Assembly: GCA_014529385.2 (NCBI GenBank)
Contig: CM043968.1
Span: 27,109,013 to 27,173,012 of the forward strand
DNA length: 64,000 nt
Direction of reading: 5' to 3'
From: Adiantum capillus-veneris
Taxonomy: Eukaryota; Streptophyta; Polypodiopsida; Polypodiales; Pteridaceae
Each line of letters opens with the position of its first letter. Position 1 is the stretch's first letter. The translations under genes were made by a program, and so were the position numbers. This document shows positions 44,981 through 59,600 of the stretch, one piece after another. A model generated the notes under the pieces. That model had not been told where the DNA came from. It did no database searches and saw only the letters and a program-made list of their open reading frames with translations.

Positions 44981-46699
44981 CTTTGTTGAGACAACAAAGC
45001 ACACACTTCAAAAGGGATTTGTCAAGACCGACTTGCATTTGCTTCTATGTGATGAGAAGATATGGAAGAATTGGGTCAAGATCATGAGACAATATGCTCA
45101 AGGCTTGCTACCAAATACAAAGGGAGAAACAATTGACGAAGGTTCCGACAAAAATCCTAAATTTCTAACTATGAAGGGTGGTCAGATTTGACAAGCACCT
45201 AGCACAGCAACACTGGCACCTACATTGTTCAGATGCATTTTAGGCCTCAAGAATAAAGAAGTTCTTGAACTACAAAATGCAATCCTGGACAAAAGTTCTT
45301 GAGGCCTCATTTTAGGCCTCAAGAATAAAGAAGTTCTTGAACTACAAAATGCAATCCTGGACAAAACCATCTTGCTAAAGAAGGGAAAGCATACCCCTCA
45401 TAGAATGAACATGGATGAGATGGCTTGGAAGCTAAAAACAGACCGAGTGTTGAAAGAAGCAATAATATCATTCTTCTTTGATTTGACAAGGGAAAATTTA
45501 TCTTGGGAGCAAGTTTGTGAGAAGTACAAGCTAGGAGAGCATAAGTACAATCAAATGACGAGCTATAGCCAGTACTATGTCAAGGACTCCCTCAACAGAG
45601 CAAAGAAGACTCCACCCTCACTTCTAAAAAGTGTAGTAACTCTCCTCAATCATCTTTATAGAGCTAATATAGGCATAATATCTCAAGATGAGTCTATTCC
45701 ATGGAGAATCAAGGGGGTGGGCTTTGATATGGGGAAGATCAAAGACTTTTGCAATACAGAGCACGTACCATTTCAATTGGTCGTCTTGGATCTTCATGGT
45801 ACTAAAAGAAAATATCTCTGTAGATTTTTTTTGCAAATTTGGATCTCAATCTAAACACATTGAATGCACAATACAAATATGTGCTAGTGTGTTTCATTGA
45901 TTCATCAATATCGGAATTCTTGTTGAAGGGGTATCTAGCCAATCAACTAAGGTCCATATTGAATATGGAAATATCCAAGCAACAAGAGATGACTCATGGA
46001 TAGATGGAACTGTGGACTCTACAATGGTTGCTCTTTTTGTTAGCAAGGTTGATATCTTTGAGGCTATTGGCAAGGCTCATACAAAAAGAGTCTTTTTCTC
46101 AGGCTCTTGTGGCAAGGATCATGAATTTATTGATAGAAACTTCATTGATGGCCTTATCACAGGGTTTTGTCCTGAGCAAAGCTATGTTTTGGAAATTTTT
46201 TGCGGTGGAGTTGTGATGGAGCAAAGCTTGTCGAAGAAGAGAAGGGAAATTGCTCTATGTAAAGATGATTTTGAAGCAATGGAGTTAGAATCTCAATGCT
46301 CTAGTCTTTTGGAGAGCGATCCGGCCTTGCAAGAGTGGTGTGGTGCAAGTCAAGCATCACTTGCGAGACAAAAAGTGGAGCTGGATGATAAAGAAAAAGA
46401 AGAACTTAACAATCTTGACATCAATGAGCAACAAATCAGTGGAGAGGATGTTGATGGAAATGAAGACAATGATAATTGGACAACACGGATGATAGTGAAG
46501 TTCAAGAAGCTATGAATTTTGATCATCAAAGTGGGGGAGACAATGTTGGAGAAATGAGTCCAGTTGTGGATGTTGAGTGTGCAAAAGAAAACGATGAAGA
46601 TAATGAGGATGATGATGCAAGCAATGAGGATGCACAAGAGGATGATAGAGCCCCTCAAGACATTGTAGTAGCTGATGAAAAAGGTGTGAATGCTTCTTA
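44981..46699 (+). pseudogene. Methyltransferase-like relic with acidic tail
   Basis: Open stretches in changing frames follow an acceptor-like TTGCAG. The first has FVKTDLHLLLCDEKIWKNWV; next comes LGLKNKEVLELQNAILDK, duplicated by a 72-bp repeat (45236/45308); then MNMDEMAWKLKTDRVLKEAI and LSWEQVCEKYKLGEHKYNQM. Further on, PFQLVVLDLHGTKRK and, in another frame, SYVLEIFCGGVVMEQSLSKK followed by RREIALCKDDFEAMELESQ recall the C-terminal half of N4/N6-type DNA methylases (FxGxG motif I after motif IV), but a DPPY motif is not preserved. A highly acidic tail (46476-46699) follows. At least two frameshifts and a TGA at 45189-45191 break it. The family assignment is tentative. Confidence 0.4.
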
Positions 46700-48280
46700 G
46701 AGTATTTTTGATACTAGGTTTAATGATGCATGCCATTATCATGTACCAACAGACTCCTAAAGTGTAAAAAGGCAGGATAGTGTATTGACTTGATCAATTG
46801 TGATACTTTAGGTCCTTTAAACACTATTTTCTTAATACTATCTTGTGTCTTTATCTAAAAGTATGTCATATTAATTAGATTCAATTGTTGTTGTTTTAAA
46901 AAATGATGGGGGGGATCAAACTTGAGTTTGAGCCATCACAAATCACATGTCTTTATTTAAAGTGCCAATTCACAAATCATAGCTAACATACATATGTGTA
47001 TTAAGAGTAAGAAATTTTGGTTTTGGTGAGACAATAATGAAGCATTACCAAACACTAATGAGGCTCAAAATTAAGTTCAAGCCTAACAAGGAGAGATAGT
47101 GAAGCACTTGTGTATGAACTTCAATCACAAAAGTCCTGGCTGAGTTATTCTAAGTGAGATTTGAAATTCCATATCCTAGTGTAGCACTTGCATATGTTAC
47201 ATGAAACTCATAATGTATTTGTACCTAACAAGGCATTGAAATTTAGTTTGTAGGCTCGAACTTAAGTTTGAACCTTGCCTCCACACGTTAGTGTAGCACT
47301 ACCATGTGAGGCCGAGCTCATGAGCACTACCATGTTAGGCCAATCTCAAGAGCATTGTAGTAATATAATCTTCCAAATAGCAATACTTACGGATCATGAA
47401 GTAAAAAGGATCATACCTTGAAAAATTCATAGCTAAGAGGGTTTTTGAATAGGCCCTAGATGTGCACAATATAATAATTTTATACATAGTGAATGCGTTG
47501 AGACTAGACATGGCTTGAGACTTAAGCTTTACACTTGAAACATAAGCTTAAGGTTAAGACTTAAGCCTTAGGCATGAACTTAAGTTTGAGTATCACCTCC
47601 AAATGTGAAATAGGTAGCATGTTAGGTGAGCATCACGTGATCATGTATATGAGTTTCAACGACAAAAGTCCTTGTCATAGAATCCTACCTCAGTACTTCC
47701 AAGTGAAGCTCACAATTTCATATTCTATTGTAGCGATTAAATATGTTAAGAAAGAGTTGTAATCTATAACAAGAAACCGAAATTTATTTTGTAGGATCGA
47801 ACTTAAGTTCGAACCTTGCCTTTGTATGTTAGTGTAGCACTACTATATGAGTCCAGTCTCATGAGCATTGTAGCAAAAAGATGTTACAAATAACAAAATA
47901 CTTATAGATTATAAAGAAAATTGGATGATACCTTGAAAATTCATAGATAAGGAGTTTTATAAATAGGTCTTGAGTGCACATAATATAAAAGGTTTTCACA
48001 TAGTGAATGATGAAGACTAAAAGGAGATTAGGGCTTACATTTTAAACTTCAAACATAAGCATAAATTTTGAAACTTAAGTTTTAGGCTTGAAACAAAAGC
48101 CTAAACTTTGAGACTTAAGCCTTAGGCTGGAGCTTAAGATAAAGCCTCACTTTCAAATGTGCTTTAGGTATCATTCTAGGTGAGCATTTTTGTGTTAATG
48201 TGCTAAATGGAGCCTTTCTAGCATAGAACGTCTGGGTTAGATGATAGAAATGAAATGGATTCTATGGTTATTGAAAATCC
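46700..48280. other. No recognisable gene
   Basis: Repeated degenerate pieces such as CTTAAGTTTGAGCCT and GTGTAGCACTACCATG(T)GAG, two partially matching ~550-bp blocks (about 47150-47500 and 47650-48010), and no open frames of note. The two blocks look like an old tandem duplication. Confidence 0.45.
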
Positions 48281-49141
48281 ACTATACTATTTTCTAAATA
48301 GGTAAAAATTTGGCTTTTTTCATCTTTCAAATGAAGACAACAAAATAGAAGACGAAGATAACATATCTCAAGCAACACAAGTGCTACCCACCATTGTTGG
48401 AGAGACCCAATTTCATAAAGGTGATCTTGTAGAGCACAAAAGTGATCTTGTAGAACAAACCTCTCAAAAAACTTCAAATGACATGACTAAAGAGAGCGAG
48501 AACATGCTACTACCTACAATTGGAGAGACCTAAATTCATGAAAGTGACATTAGGAATAGTGAAGAGGAGATGGTGGTGGTAGAGCATCAAAGTGATTTTG
48601 TTGTGCAAAATTCTCCAAAACCTTCACACGACAGTAACAACATGCCTCAAAGAGATGAGGATGCAGAGGGTAGTGAGAAGAAGGGTGAAGCCAATGAAGA
48701 GCTCCAAGCGACTCTTGCAACCAAGGACATACAAGAAAAAATTGACAAAGGGACAGGAAAAGCGACACCAAATACAAACAAAGTCCGAAGCATTCAAAAA
48801 AGGGAGCAAGGGATTGAAGTTGGTGAGAAAAACAAAGGTACTTATTTTTCCAATGTGATTAGTATAGATATGGCCCTTTTTGGAAGATAATACAAAATTC
48901 TATTATGTTGTCTTTGCAGGTGAAATTGACATTCAAAATCAGGATCCAATGTGCCACAAGTAGACATCAAAGTTGAGGAGCTACGTCCTGATGCACGAAA
49001 ACGTAGGCCACTTGGAAGCTTATATTCTTTTGAGAGAGATGGAGATAAACTAGTCTTTCAATCTTCCCACATCAATAGAGAAATGCAATCACTTTTAGGA
49101 GACATCATTATAGATGAGTATGGGAGTATGAGACATAAATA
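48281..49141 (+). pseudogene. Charged Glu/Lys-rich coding remnant upstream of HAD domains
   Basis: Two open pieces. The first, about 48568-48890, is strongly charged (EDAEGSEKKGEANEELQA, KDIQEKIDKGTGKA) and likely disordered. After an intron-like tract with acceptor TTTGCAG at 48914-48920, the second encodes VDIKVEELRPDARKRRPLG, LYSFERDGDKLVFQSSHINR and LLGDIIIDEYGSM to a TAA at 49139-49141. A repeated block KGDLVEHKSDLVEQ and IGET upstream shows short duplications. No family is recognised. It may be the 5' part of the HAD gene or a separate transposon gene. Confidence 0.4.
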
Positions 49142-49244
49142 AACGTGTGCAATTTACAATTGTGTGCTGCAAATATATGGTCCCTTGTTCTGAGATTTAT
49201 AAGTGCAAAACCTTAAATTGTTATCATTCTTTTGTATCGTATGC

Positions 49245-50325
49245 AGAAAATATTGCCCATGCAATCAACATGAAGAAACATGCACTCATTCTTGATCTTA
49301 ATGGAGTTTTACTTAGCAAAGAAGACAAGAGGCATCCATGTACAGATTGTGTCAAAATTGACCTTGGTCACTTTGACCTTGGTCACACCATAATTGTTTT
49401 TCGCTCGGGTTGTTTTGAATTTTTGGATGAGATATGTCAGTACTTTCATGTTGGTATTTGGTCCACCATGCTACAAAAGAATGTTTGCACTTATGTGAAC
49501 ACTCTTGAAAAGCATGCACATAAAAAATATCATTTCTTTATGGTATGGGGACAAGAAGATTGCTACATCCATAATCTTCAAAAAGTGTATAGACCGGATA
49601 AGCCTAATGTTGAGGCTATGTTTAAGTCTTTGTTGAGGGTTTGGTATCAGTGCACGAATTTATGATGTACAAAGAATACATTGCTCATTGATGATAGCCC
49701 TTTCAAGGGATGTATTAACCCAAAAGATAACTGCTTATATCTTGAAAGTTTTCAAGGGAGGCCTGACTATGTTCTTTGCAATGAGCTTCTACCATACCTT
49801 TTAAATCTAAATAATATAGATGACATTCGATCTGTTATTTCACTCAATCGGCTAGGACAATCTCCAATCATAGAGGTTCATGACCTATTTACAAAGTTTC
49901 AAGACACTATGGAAGAATGGGGCATGTTCAATGTCCAAGTTCTCAAGGAAGAACTTGACAACAATCCAGTCAAAGTGGAAAGCTCATCTTGTGCATCTTA
50001 ACAGCTACCATTGTGCAATAACAAGTTAAGTTATGTTCAAGAAAGTAGGGGCAAGAAAGCAGTAAAATCCTTAAGCAAGGATCTAGCTATGTTGGCATCC
50101 AAGTTTGGTGTGCCACTATTATCTTCAAACCAGTCGAATTTGTTAAAATTGTCTCACAAAACAAAAAATTTGAGTGATCAACATGCTATTGCTTATGCTA
50201 CCATCTTGGAGTATGGTCGTGGTCATTTCATTAGCGGAGTTGCAGCAAAAGCATACATATCAAAGCTACAAAAGGCCTACTTAACCTTATGGGTAGGACT
50301 CACTTTAGATTTTCAAAAAATATAA
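49245..50325 (+). pseudogene. FCP1/SCP-like HAD phosphatase domain, first copy
   Basis: HAD-fold domain of the NLI-interacting-factor (CTD phosphatase-like) type. Motif I reads HALILDLNGVLLSKED (Asp-x-Asn where Asp-x-Asp is usual), then FRSGCFEFLDEI, HVGIWSTM (motif II Ser/Thr) and NTLLIDDSPFKGC (motif IV with paired Asp). Plants have a clade of such proteins with DLNG in motif I (family knowledge). A TGA at 49663-49665 and a TAA at 49999-50001 interrupt an otherwise continuous frame that runs on to 50325 through an unrecognised helical region (SKDLAMLASKFGVPLLSSNQ). Loss of the acid/base Asp argues against normal phosphatase activity even before truncation. Confidence 0.65.
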
Positions 50326-50799
50326 AAAATAAAATCAAATTGTTAACTAATCTAGCATATTTGTTATTGCAGGTGGAAGAAAACAACCAGTAAGGGCTTG
50401 GCGTGCACGTTGACTCAATCACCTGGAATGTTCACATACATCTAGAGTGGTGGAAATGTGCCAAGAAGATTTTGACCAAAACAATGTGTTGGCTCCAATT
50501 ATTTGAACATGAACCAAATATGTACACTTTTATATTTCATCAACTAGATGTTATTCAACCTTGGAAAAGAAGTCTCTCTTTTATCTTTGTGGTTGGAGCT
50601 CTTTGTACAAGATTTCTTCTGTGTATTGAAGAAAAATATTTTCTTTTGTTGTCTTCTCAAGGTTTAAGTCTATATATATCATGGATAAAATATATAATGT
50701 TGGTGCACAGTGTGTTAATTGAAAATAATATCTCTTCTATTGACCATCATGCCTTTTTTTTGGAACAGGAGATTCTGAAGCATATAAATTTGATTTCAA

Positions 50800-51537
50800 A
50801 TGTACAAAGCATTTACTATTGAGGTGCACATGTCATTGAGGACTCATAGGCCTAGAAGGAAATTGATTCCACCACCCTCAGATACTATACAGAAACAAGG
50901 AAGAGTACTGATCCTTGAACTCAATGGTGTTTTACTTAAGACCATTGAAATGAAACATGGTGATGTATGCCCAGGTTGGGAAAAACATATGCATCTCGTG
51001 GAAGAGAGTACAAATGTGTGGCATTTTATTCGCAAAGATGCATTCACTTTCCTTGATTTTTGCATGCAATGGTTTGAGGTGTGGATTTGGAGCACTAATA
51101 GATTGCAAAGGACTTGTCATATTCTTGAGTTATGCTTTCCACAACACCATAAAAAATTTAATGTCATAGCAGGACATGCAGCATGCCAAAAGCTAGATCT
51201 TCTAATTGGATATCGATTTGTATACCACAAGAACTTGGATGTCGCATGGAGAATTTTTCATGATTTGGATGGAAATAATACCTTAATTTTTGACGAGGCC
51301 CTTTACAGTGTAATGTGGAAAATGCCCGGAACCTACTTGATTTTTCCAAAAATGTGGAATCAATCAATAGAAGAGCTTGAAAGTTTTTTGGAGAGAACAA
51401 TCACTGCATGGTTACTTGGTTGGATCTATGCAAGGGACAAACGAGAGTATACTTGCAATATGTTGGTAAATGAAGCAGCTTGTGATAGAGAAACCTTGTA
51501 CGTATTGGAGCAATACATGAGAAAACACAAAGTTTAA
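50800..51537 (+). CDS. FCP1/SCP-like HAD domain, second copy, catalytically degenerate
   Basis: An unbroken 245-codon frame. Motif I is RVLILELNGVLLKTIE (both catalytic Asp replaced: Glu and Asn). KDAFTFLDFCMQWFEVWIWST corresponds to the cap strand and motif II, and NTLIFDEALYS to motif IV with one Asp replaced by Glu. Length and order match the first HAD domain, so the two are tandem paralogous domains, about 1.5 kb apart and in the same orientation. The C-terminal ~60 residues (LGWIYARDKREYTCNMLVNE) recall the helix after the first HAD domain. The start is uncertain because an upstream acceptor-like TTTGGAACAG (50759-50768) suggests an exon. It could be a pseudoenzyme, or the last exon of a gene whose 5' part is decayed. 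Confidence 0.5.
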   Translation: MYKAFTIEVHMSLRTHRPRRKLIPPPSDTIQKQGRVLILELNGVLLKTIEMKHGDVCPGWEKHMHLVEESTNVWHFIRKDAFTFLDFCMQWFEVWIWSTNRLQRTCHILELCFPQHHKKFNVIAGHAACQKLDLLIGYRFVYHKNLDVAWRIFHDLDGNNTLIFDEALYSVMWKMPGTYLIFPKMWNQSIEELESFLERTITAWLLGWIYARDKREYTCNMLVNEAACDRETLYVLEQYMRKHKV

Positions 51538-51540
51538 TGA

Positions 51541-52050
51541 TGTATTTATAGTCATCGAGCCTCTTGACATAGTATCATTTCCTCAGATGAGTTGTAAAAT
51601 ACTTGGATCCATGTAAATATGTGAATTGGATTTTATTTTCTATCTTGGTGTTTCTAAACACCACACTATTTTGAGGTCCCTTCAATTCTAAAATTTGTTT
51701 TTGATTATTATAGATTCTTTTCATGAGTGTTGATGTAGCCAATTCTTTAACGTTCCTGTCTCAAATTTGAGCTACTGATTCAAAGAACTTTTTCTACATG
51801 AATAATGTTGTATAATGCAAATTGAGTTTAGTGCCATGCTTCCCTCATTCTTTTGATGTCATTGTAGTTGAGGCATATATGTATGTATATAAATACACAT
51901 ATGCCTATAGATATGTGTTAAGGGGTATATGAAACATAGAGTGTAACCGTCAATAGATGATAGCTCAAACTACATAAAATTACTAAGTTTTTTAATAGCG
52001 TTATAAGAAATGGACTTGAATAATTCCCAAAATTCCTAAATAGGTCTTAT
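51541..52050. other. No recognisable gene; 3' flank
   Basis: AT-rich sequence after the HAD frame, probably a 3' UTR/intergenic region. Nothing else seen. Confidence 0.4.
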
Positions 52051-52054
52051 CCCC

Positions 52055-54960
52055 AAAAAGAACCCATGCCCCTAGATCTAGGCCCTTTCTTGTCCGAAAG
52101 GCCAAAAGTCTTGTAATCTCCTACCCTAAATAATCTCTTTTTAACTCATCAAAACCGTTTGTTACAAGCCTTATCACTCTCTCAAGGTCTTGAGTTAACT
52201 TCCGAACCTCCTACTTCCCTAGTCTTGAGATGTATAAGCAGCTTGGATACTTTGCAACTTATCTAAGACTCTGCCCTGGCTTTTGACAAAAAGTCTTCTA
52301 TATTACACATGCTCTCTAATAATTGTTGGGTCAAAATCTTGGCCACTTAAGAGAAGGATAGTAAGGATGGTGTTGCTATGATCTCCCAATACATTGCCCA
52401 ATTTCATGTACTTACTTTACAATACAACCAGGATTTAGCTCAGCTCTCTTCCCCCCGAGGCTAAACTGTCCAACTTTCTTAAAAAATTATGTGACCTCAA
52501 TCCAGCTTGTATTACTACCCCTTCTACTCCTGCTATCCCACAAACTAGTGGTATCTTCTGTAGAGATAGTGCTACTTTATAAGCTGTCAAAGAATTTCAA
52601 AACAACCTTTGTCCCCTCAATGACTCTAACCTACTAGAGATGGTGCCCAAAGTTTCCAAAGTATTCCCCTTCTACCACTCAGACAAATAGAAGTTGAATC
52701 ATTCAGGGTTGACCATCAACTTTGGGTTCTCCCCAACAAGGCTTTTTTTTGGCACCTATCCTAAGTGAAACATGGGTATATCTTGCCAACCTCCATGCTT
52801 CCATTGTGGAGGACTATAGACTTAAGGTTCTAAAAGGAGGCTAGTTCTTGGACAAAGGGGAACTCATCAAGGCGCCCTTTAGCCTCAACTTTGTAGACCA
52901 CTCCAAATGTTTGTCTAATGTTGGTCTATATATTCGTACAAAAGAAAATATGGAGTTCGCTAAAAGAAATCTAGACTTCTACACTAACCAATTTGGAATG
53001 TTTTTCGACCTTATCTAAAATGTGCATGCAAGTTTTTGGATCCTAAAGCCTCATGTGATTCGAGTGTTATGTGGTTTGACCATGCAATTTGGTTTATTCT
53101 CAATCACTTAGAATAGCTCTTCCCGGGGAAGTCGTTGGACTTTCATTTATCACTTATTTGCTCCTGGTTGGGTGGTAGGCTAAACCACTAGTTATTGCTC
53201 AAATCTCTTTCACGGCCTAATGCTTGATATTCTTAAAGAGCTCAAATCTGATAAACTGGGAACTTATCTCACCACTTATGCCAATTACTAAGGAGTTAAA
53301 ATTATTATTGTATTACTCAAGCCCTGCATTGAAGATGATGATTCTCCCTCACTGAAAAGACCCAACTCTTTAACCATTTTTAACACCTAGCACTTCTGAT
53401 AGCTTTAATAGAGGAAAATTTCAAAGCTTTACTAGAGGAAGAGGAAGAAACACACCTCTATATCACCTCCTTGACTTGTAATCCTCTTTTTCACAAAAAT
53501 TTTGGCTCTTGTGAAAGGAAGCGTCTCTCAAAAAAGACATCTACAACAGATCTCATCTATATACACTATTTCATACTAGAATGATCTTTTGGATTGGTTT
53601 TTGCCCAAGTCTATCTTCTATGAGTGTTTTGATCTACTTTTTGGCAACCATAAAATGTTAGATAATGTCCTTATTTGTTGGACTTATCATCAGCCTATTA
53701 AAAGTTTACTTTACAACAATGACTTTCTACGTCACAATACTATCCCTGAATGTGCTCGTGATAAGTTTAATACTTTTTGTGATGATTTTGGGGATTTAGG
53801 CAAGCATGTTTGCACTTGTGACCTCAAGGTAATTAATGATCCTACAATCCATAAAATCATGGCTAAAGGACTCAATCACATTCCAATTTTCCCAAAAAAC
53901 CCCTACCTTGCCCTAACAGCTTTATTAAGCTGTTTGACTGACCTTGTCATTACTCTCCACTTGAGAAGATAGTCCTACTAGACTAGACCAATTTATTTCA
54001 ACAATGTTTTTTCAAAAAGTAACTCTTTTACCATATAAATGGCTGTCTATTGATAGCACCTAGATCACACCCGACCTCAACTTAAAATTTCAAAAACCCG
54101 CCCTAAATTGGTTTGTTGTTGGTCTTGATAAAGCTGCCAATTTCCCTACTCTCCTTTGAAAAAACCTTGCTTGGAAAGCCACTCACTTACGTCTATCTAG
54201 TGGTGAATTCAATTTACTTAACTTAATTTTCGTTGAAGTCACCAATAACATTGCTAATCATTGTAATAATCTCGGATATTCTCTCAATATTGTCAAATTA
54301 CCCGTTTTGTTTCCCACCAATACACATCACAAACACAAGTTTTGTTGGATTTTTGATGCCTCAAATGGAATCTTTACCATAATTACTAAAGATATTAATC
54401 TATGCCTTGACCTTATACTAACGAAGTTTGGATCAGTTTGTGCTTCGAAGCAAAAAGTATGTTTGGACTTTATCAATATACATCTTAAACCCTTTTGGCT
54501 TGTTGAAAACTTCATTGAGGTTACTCTAAACCTCCCTAGTTAGATCTTTCATCTCTGTTCTACGGACATTGCTCAGTGTTACATAAATATTCTCCTTAAT
54601 GGGGATACAAGGCTGAAGAATGTTCTGAAAGAAATGGCTAATATTGCATTTGGCCATGCTCGGCTAAGAGGTTTTTTCCACATCTCTCTCGTCAAATGAA
54701 GCGAGAAAATGAATAATTGACCAAATAAAGCAGCACTAAACACATGTATTGGTCTTCTTAACATGATCTTATATTCTTCTTCTAACTACTTCGTAGCATT
54801 TGAATACATCAAGCATCTCATTCACAAATTTTGCCTCAATGGCTTAAAAAAAGACCTAATTAATACTATCACAAAGACTATTTCACAAAATAACTGGCCT
54901 ATCTTAGGATTAATTGCAATAACCTCATTTCTTTAATTAGATAGTAGGCCCATACACAAT
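52055..54960 (+). pseudogene. Penelope-like (or related) reverse transcriptase relic, copy 1
   Basis: Heavily decayed. Starts with CCCATGCCCCTAGATCTAGG, shared with copy 2 at 57.8 kb. Readable pieces: MWFDHAIWFILNHL; an EEENFK-type acidic helix (LLEEEEETHL); NVLICWTYHQPIKSLLYNND; KHVCTCDLKVINDPTIHKIM then AKGLNHIPIF (recalls the conserved N-terminal NLS/KGL-F block of Penelope-like elements); HHKHKFCWIFDASNGIF (pre-palm R-F-I strand); and LVENFIEVTLNLPS with CSTDIAQCYINILLNGDTRL (motif A with the catalytic Asp). The catalytic YxDD and any GIY-YIG domain are not seen. The element class is a best guess. Confidence 0.5.
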
Positions 54961-54978
54961 GGGTCTACTGCCAACCCA

Positions 54979-55010
54979 TTGTGTATGGCGCCTGGGATAG
55001 TGCGGGTACA
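54979..55010. other. Short inverted repeat at left border of repeat copy 2
   Basis: CCCATACACAATGGG... (54950-54963) and CCCATTGTGTATGG (54975-54988) are inverted copies 11 bp apart. They mark the junction between the RT relic and the CA microsatellite that opens repeat copy 2. Confidence 0.6.
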
Positions 55011-55013
55011 TGT

Positions 55014-55016
<3 letters not shown>

Positions 55017-55099
<83 letters not shown>
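55017..55099. repeat. (CA)n microsatellite, 83 bp
   Basis: An uninterrupted CA tract at the left edge of repeat copy 2. Copy 1 has only short interrupted CA stretches at the same place. Confidence 0.97.
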
Positions 55100-57655
<2,556 letters not shown>

Positions 57656-57706
57656 GGATTGCAGGTAAATCCACGTCTACCAACCTTGATTTCTATATAA
57701 TCTTTC

Positions 57707-57784
57707 AGGATCACACTCAGTTTAAAATGAGTGCTCACACAAGAGTCATCCAGGACCCGGAGAAACATGCAAGGATTCTAGAAC
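57707..57784 (+). pseudogene. Candidate exon: short helical peptide, helix-turn-helix-like start
   Basis: After a T-rich tract and acceptor-like CTTTCAG, the sequence encodes FKMSAHTRVIQDPEKHARIL then EQIRLYLKD, after which RT-relic sequence begins. The texture (compact charged helix, EQIRLYLK) looks like real coding sequence, perhaps the opening helix of a winged-helix or HTH domain. It is too short to assign. It may be the second exon of the transcript starting in repeat copy 2. Confidence 0.35.
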
Positions 57785-57807
57785 AAATTAGACTTTACCT
57801 TAAAGAC

Positions 57808-59013
57808 CATCCCCCAAAAAAAACCCATGCCCCTAGATCTAGGCCCTTTCTTGTCCCAAAGGCCAAAAGTTTTGTAATCTCCTACCCTAAATAATCTCTT
57901 TTTAACTCATCAAAACCGTTTGGTACAGGCCTTATCACTCTCTCAAGGTCTTGACTTAACTTTCGAACCTCCTTCTGTGGCAAATTCCCTAGTCTTGAGA
58001 TGTATAAGCAGCTTGGATACTTTGCAGCTTATCTATGAATCTGCCCTGGCTTCTGACAAAAAGTCACTTTAGAGAAGGATAGTAAGGATGGTGTTTCTAT
58101 GATCTCCCAATACATTGCCCAATTGCATGTACTTACTTTACAATATAACCAGGATTTACCTCATTTCTCTTCCTCCAAGGCTGAATTGTCCAACTTTCTT
58201 TTTAAAAAAGGGGGCCTCAATCCAAATTTTATTAGTACCCCCTCTACTCCTGCTATCCCACAAATCGACAAAATCTTTTTCAAAGATAGTGCTACTATAG
58301 AAGCTATCAAAGAATTTCAAAACAACCTTTGTTCCCTCAGTGACTCTAACCTATTGGAGATGGTGCCCAAACTCCAAATGTTCGTCTAATGTTGGTCTAT
58401 ATATTTGTACAAAAGGGAATATGGAGTTCGCTAAAAGAAATCTGGACTTCTACACTCAGTCAATTTGGAATGTTTTTTGAACTTACCTAAAATGAGCATG
58501 CAAGTTTCTAGATCCTAAAGCCTCATGTGATTCGCGTGTTATGTGGTTTGACCATGCAATTTGGTTTATTCTCAATCACTTAGAATAGCTCTTCCCGGGG
58601 AAGTCGTTGGACTTTCATTTATCACTTATTTGCTCCTGGTTGGGTGGGTAGGCCAAACCACTAGTTATTGCTCAAATTTCTTTTAACATCTTTCACGGCC
58701 TAATGCTTGATCTCAAATATGATAAACCGGGAACGTATCTCACCACTTATGCCAATTACTAAGGAGTGAAAATTATTACTGTATTACTCAAGCCCTGCAT
58801 TGAAGATGACGATTCTCCCTCTATGAAAAGACCCACCTCTTTATCCATTTCTAACACCTAGCACTTTTGATAGCTTTAATAGAGGAAAATTTCAAAGCTT
58901 TACTAGAGGAAGAGGAAGAAACACACCTATCTATCACCTCCTTGACTTGTAATCCTCTTTTTCACAAAATTTTTGGCTCTTGTGGAAGGAAACATCTCTC
59001 AAAAAAGACTTGC
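57808..59013 (+). pseudogene. RT relic, copy 2, truncated
   Basis: Collinear with 52.07-53.54 kb (CCCATGCCCCTAGATCTAGG start, SQYIAQLHVLTLQYNQDL frame, LLEEEEETHLSI). An internal loss of about 250 bp relative to copy 1 lies at about 58373 between CCAAA-type edges. It ends abruptly at 59013, where gypsy copy B sequence begins, before the conserved KGLNH block. The frame 58099-58389 is open, unlike in copy 1. Confidence 0.65.
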
Positions 59014-59600
59014 ATCGGACCAAATCCTACGATTATGTATAAATCCTGAAGAATTCGAGTGCTACCTTGAAGAAGCACATGTTCAGGATTGTGCATTTCA
59101 TTGTTCAACAGTGAAAACACACCATAGACTGAAACAGTTAGGGGTTTATTGACCAACTATGTATGCGGACACACATTCCTATGTTACCAATTGTACTATA
59201 TGTAGTGCCAAAAGACCAGTGGATCACGCAACTTTGTTTCAAGTAAACATTACACCTGCATGGAGTCAATATATCATTGATTTCTTAACCACCAGAACGT
59301 TCCCTGAGAACATCACAAGAGCACGGAAAAAAGCTATAGAGATGGAAGCTCGTGACTTCCAGTTAATTGGGAACCAACTCTATAAGTGAGGAAAGGACAA
59401 TGAACTTAGAACCTGTGCAAGTGAAAGCGAATACCTGCTGATTCTAGAACATGCACATAGCGGAATAAGCGGAGGCCATTTTTCGGGCGATAAGACGACA
59501 AAAATTGTCTTACCCGCCGCAGGAATTTGGTGGCCTACATTGCACATGGATGCTGAAAAGTTTGTAAAGCGTTGTGATGCATGTCAGTGCACCAAGGTGC
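59014..59600 (+). pseudogene. Gypsy B tandem H2C2 modules (first partly cut)
   Basis: The first module retains NPEEFECYLEEAHVQDCAFHC... and YVTNCTICSAKRPVD. The second has ITPAWSQYIIDFL, ARDFQLIGNQLYK, a TGA at 59387-59389 (CGA in copy A), LILEHAHSGISGGHFSGDKT with both His, and EKFVKRCDACQCTKVP with both Cys. This confirms that the duplicated arrangement is a property of the family, not of copy A alone. Confidence 0.85.
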
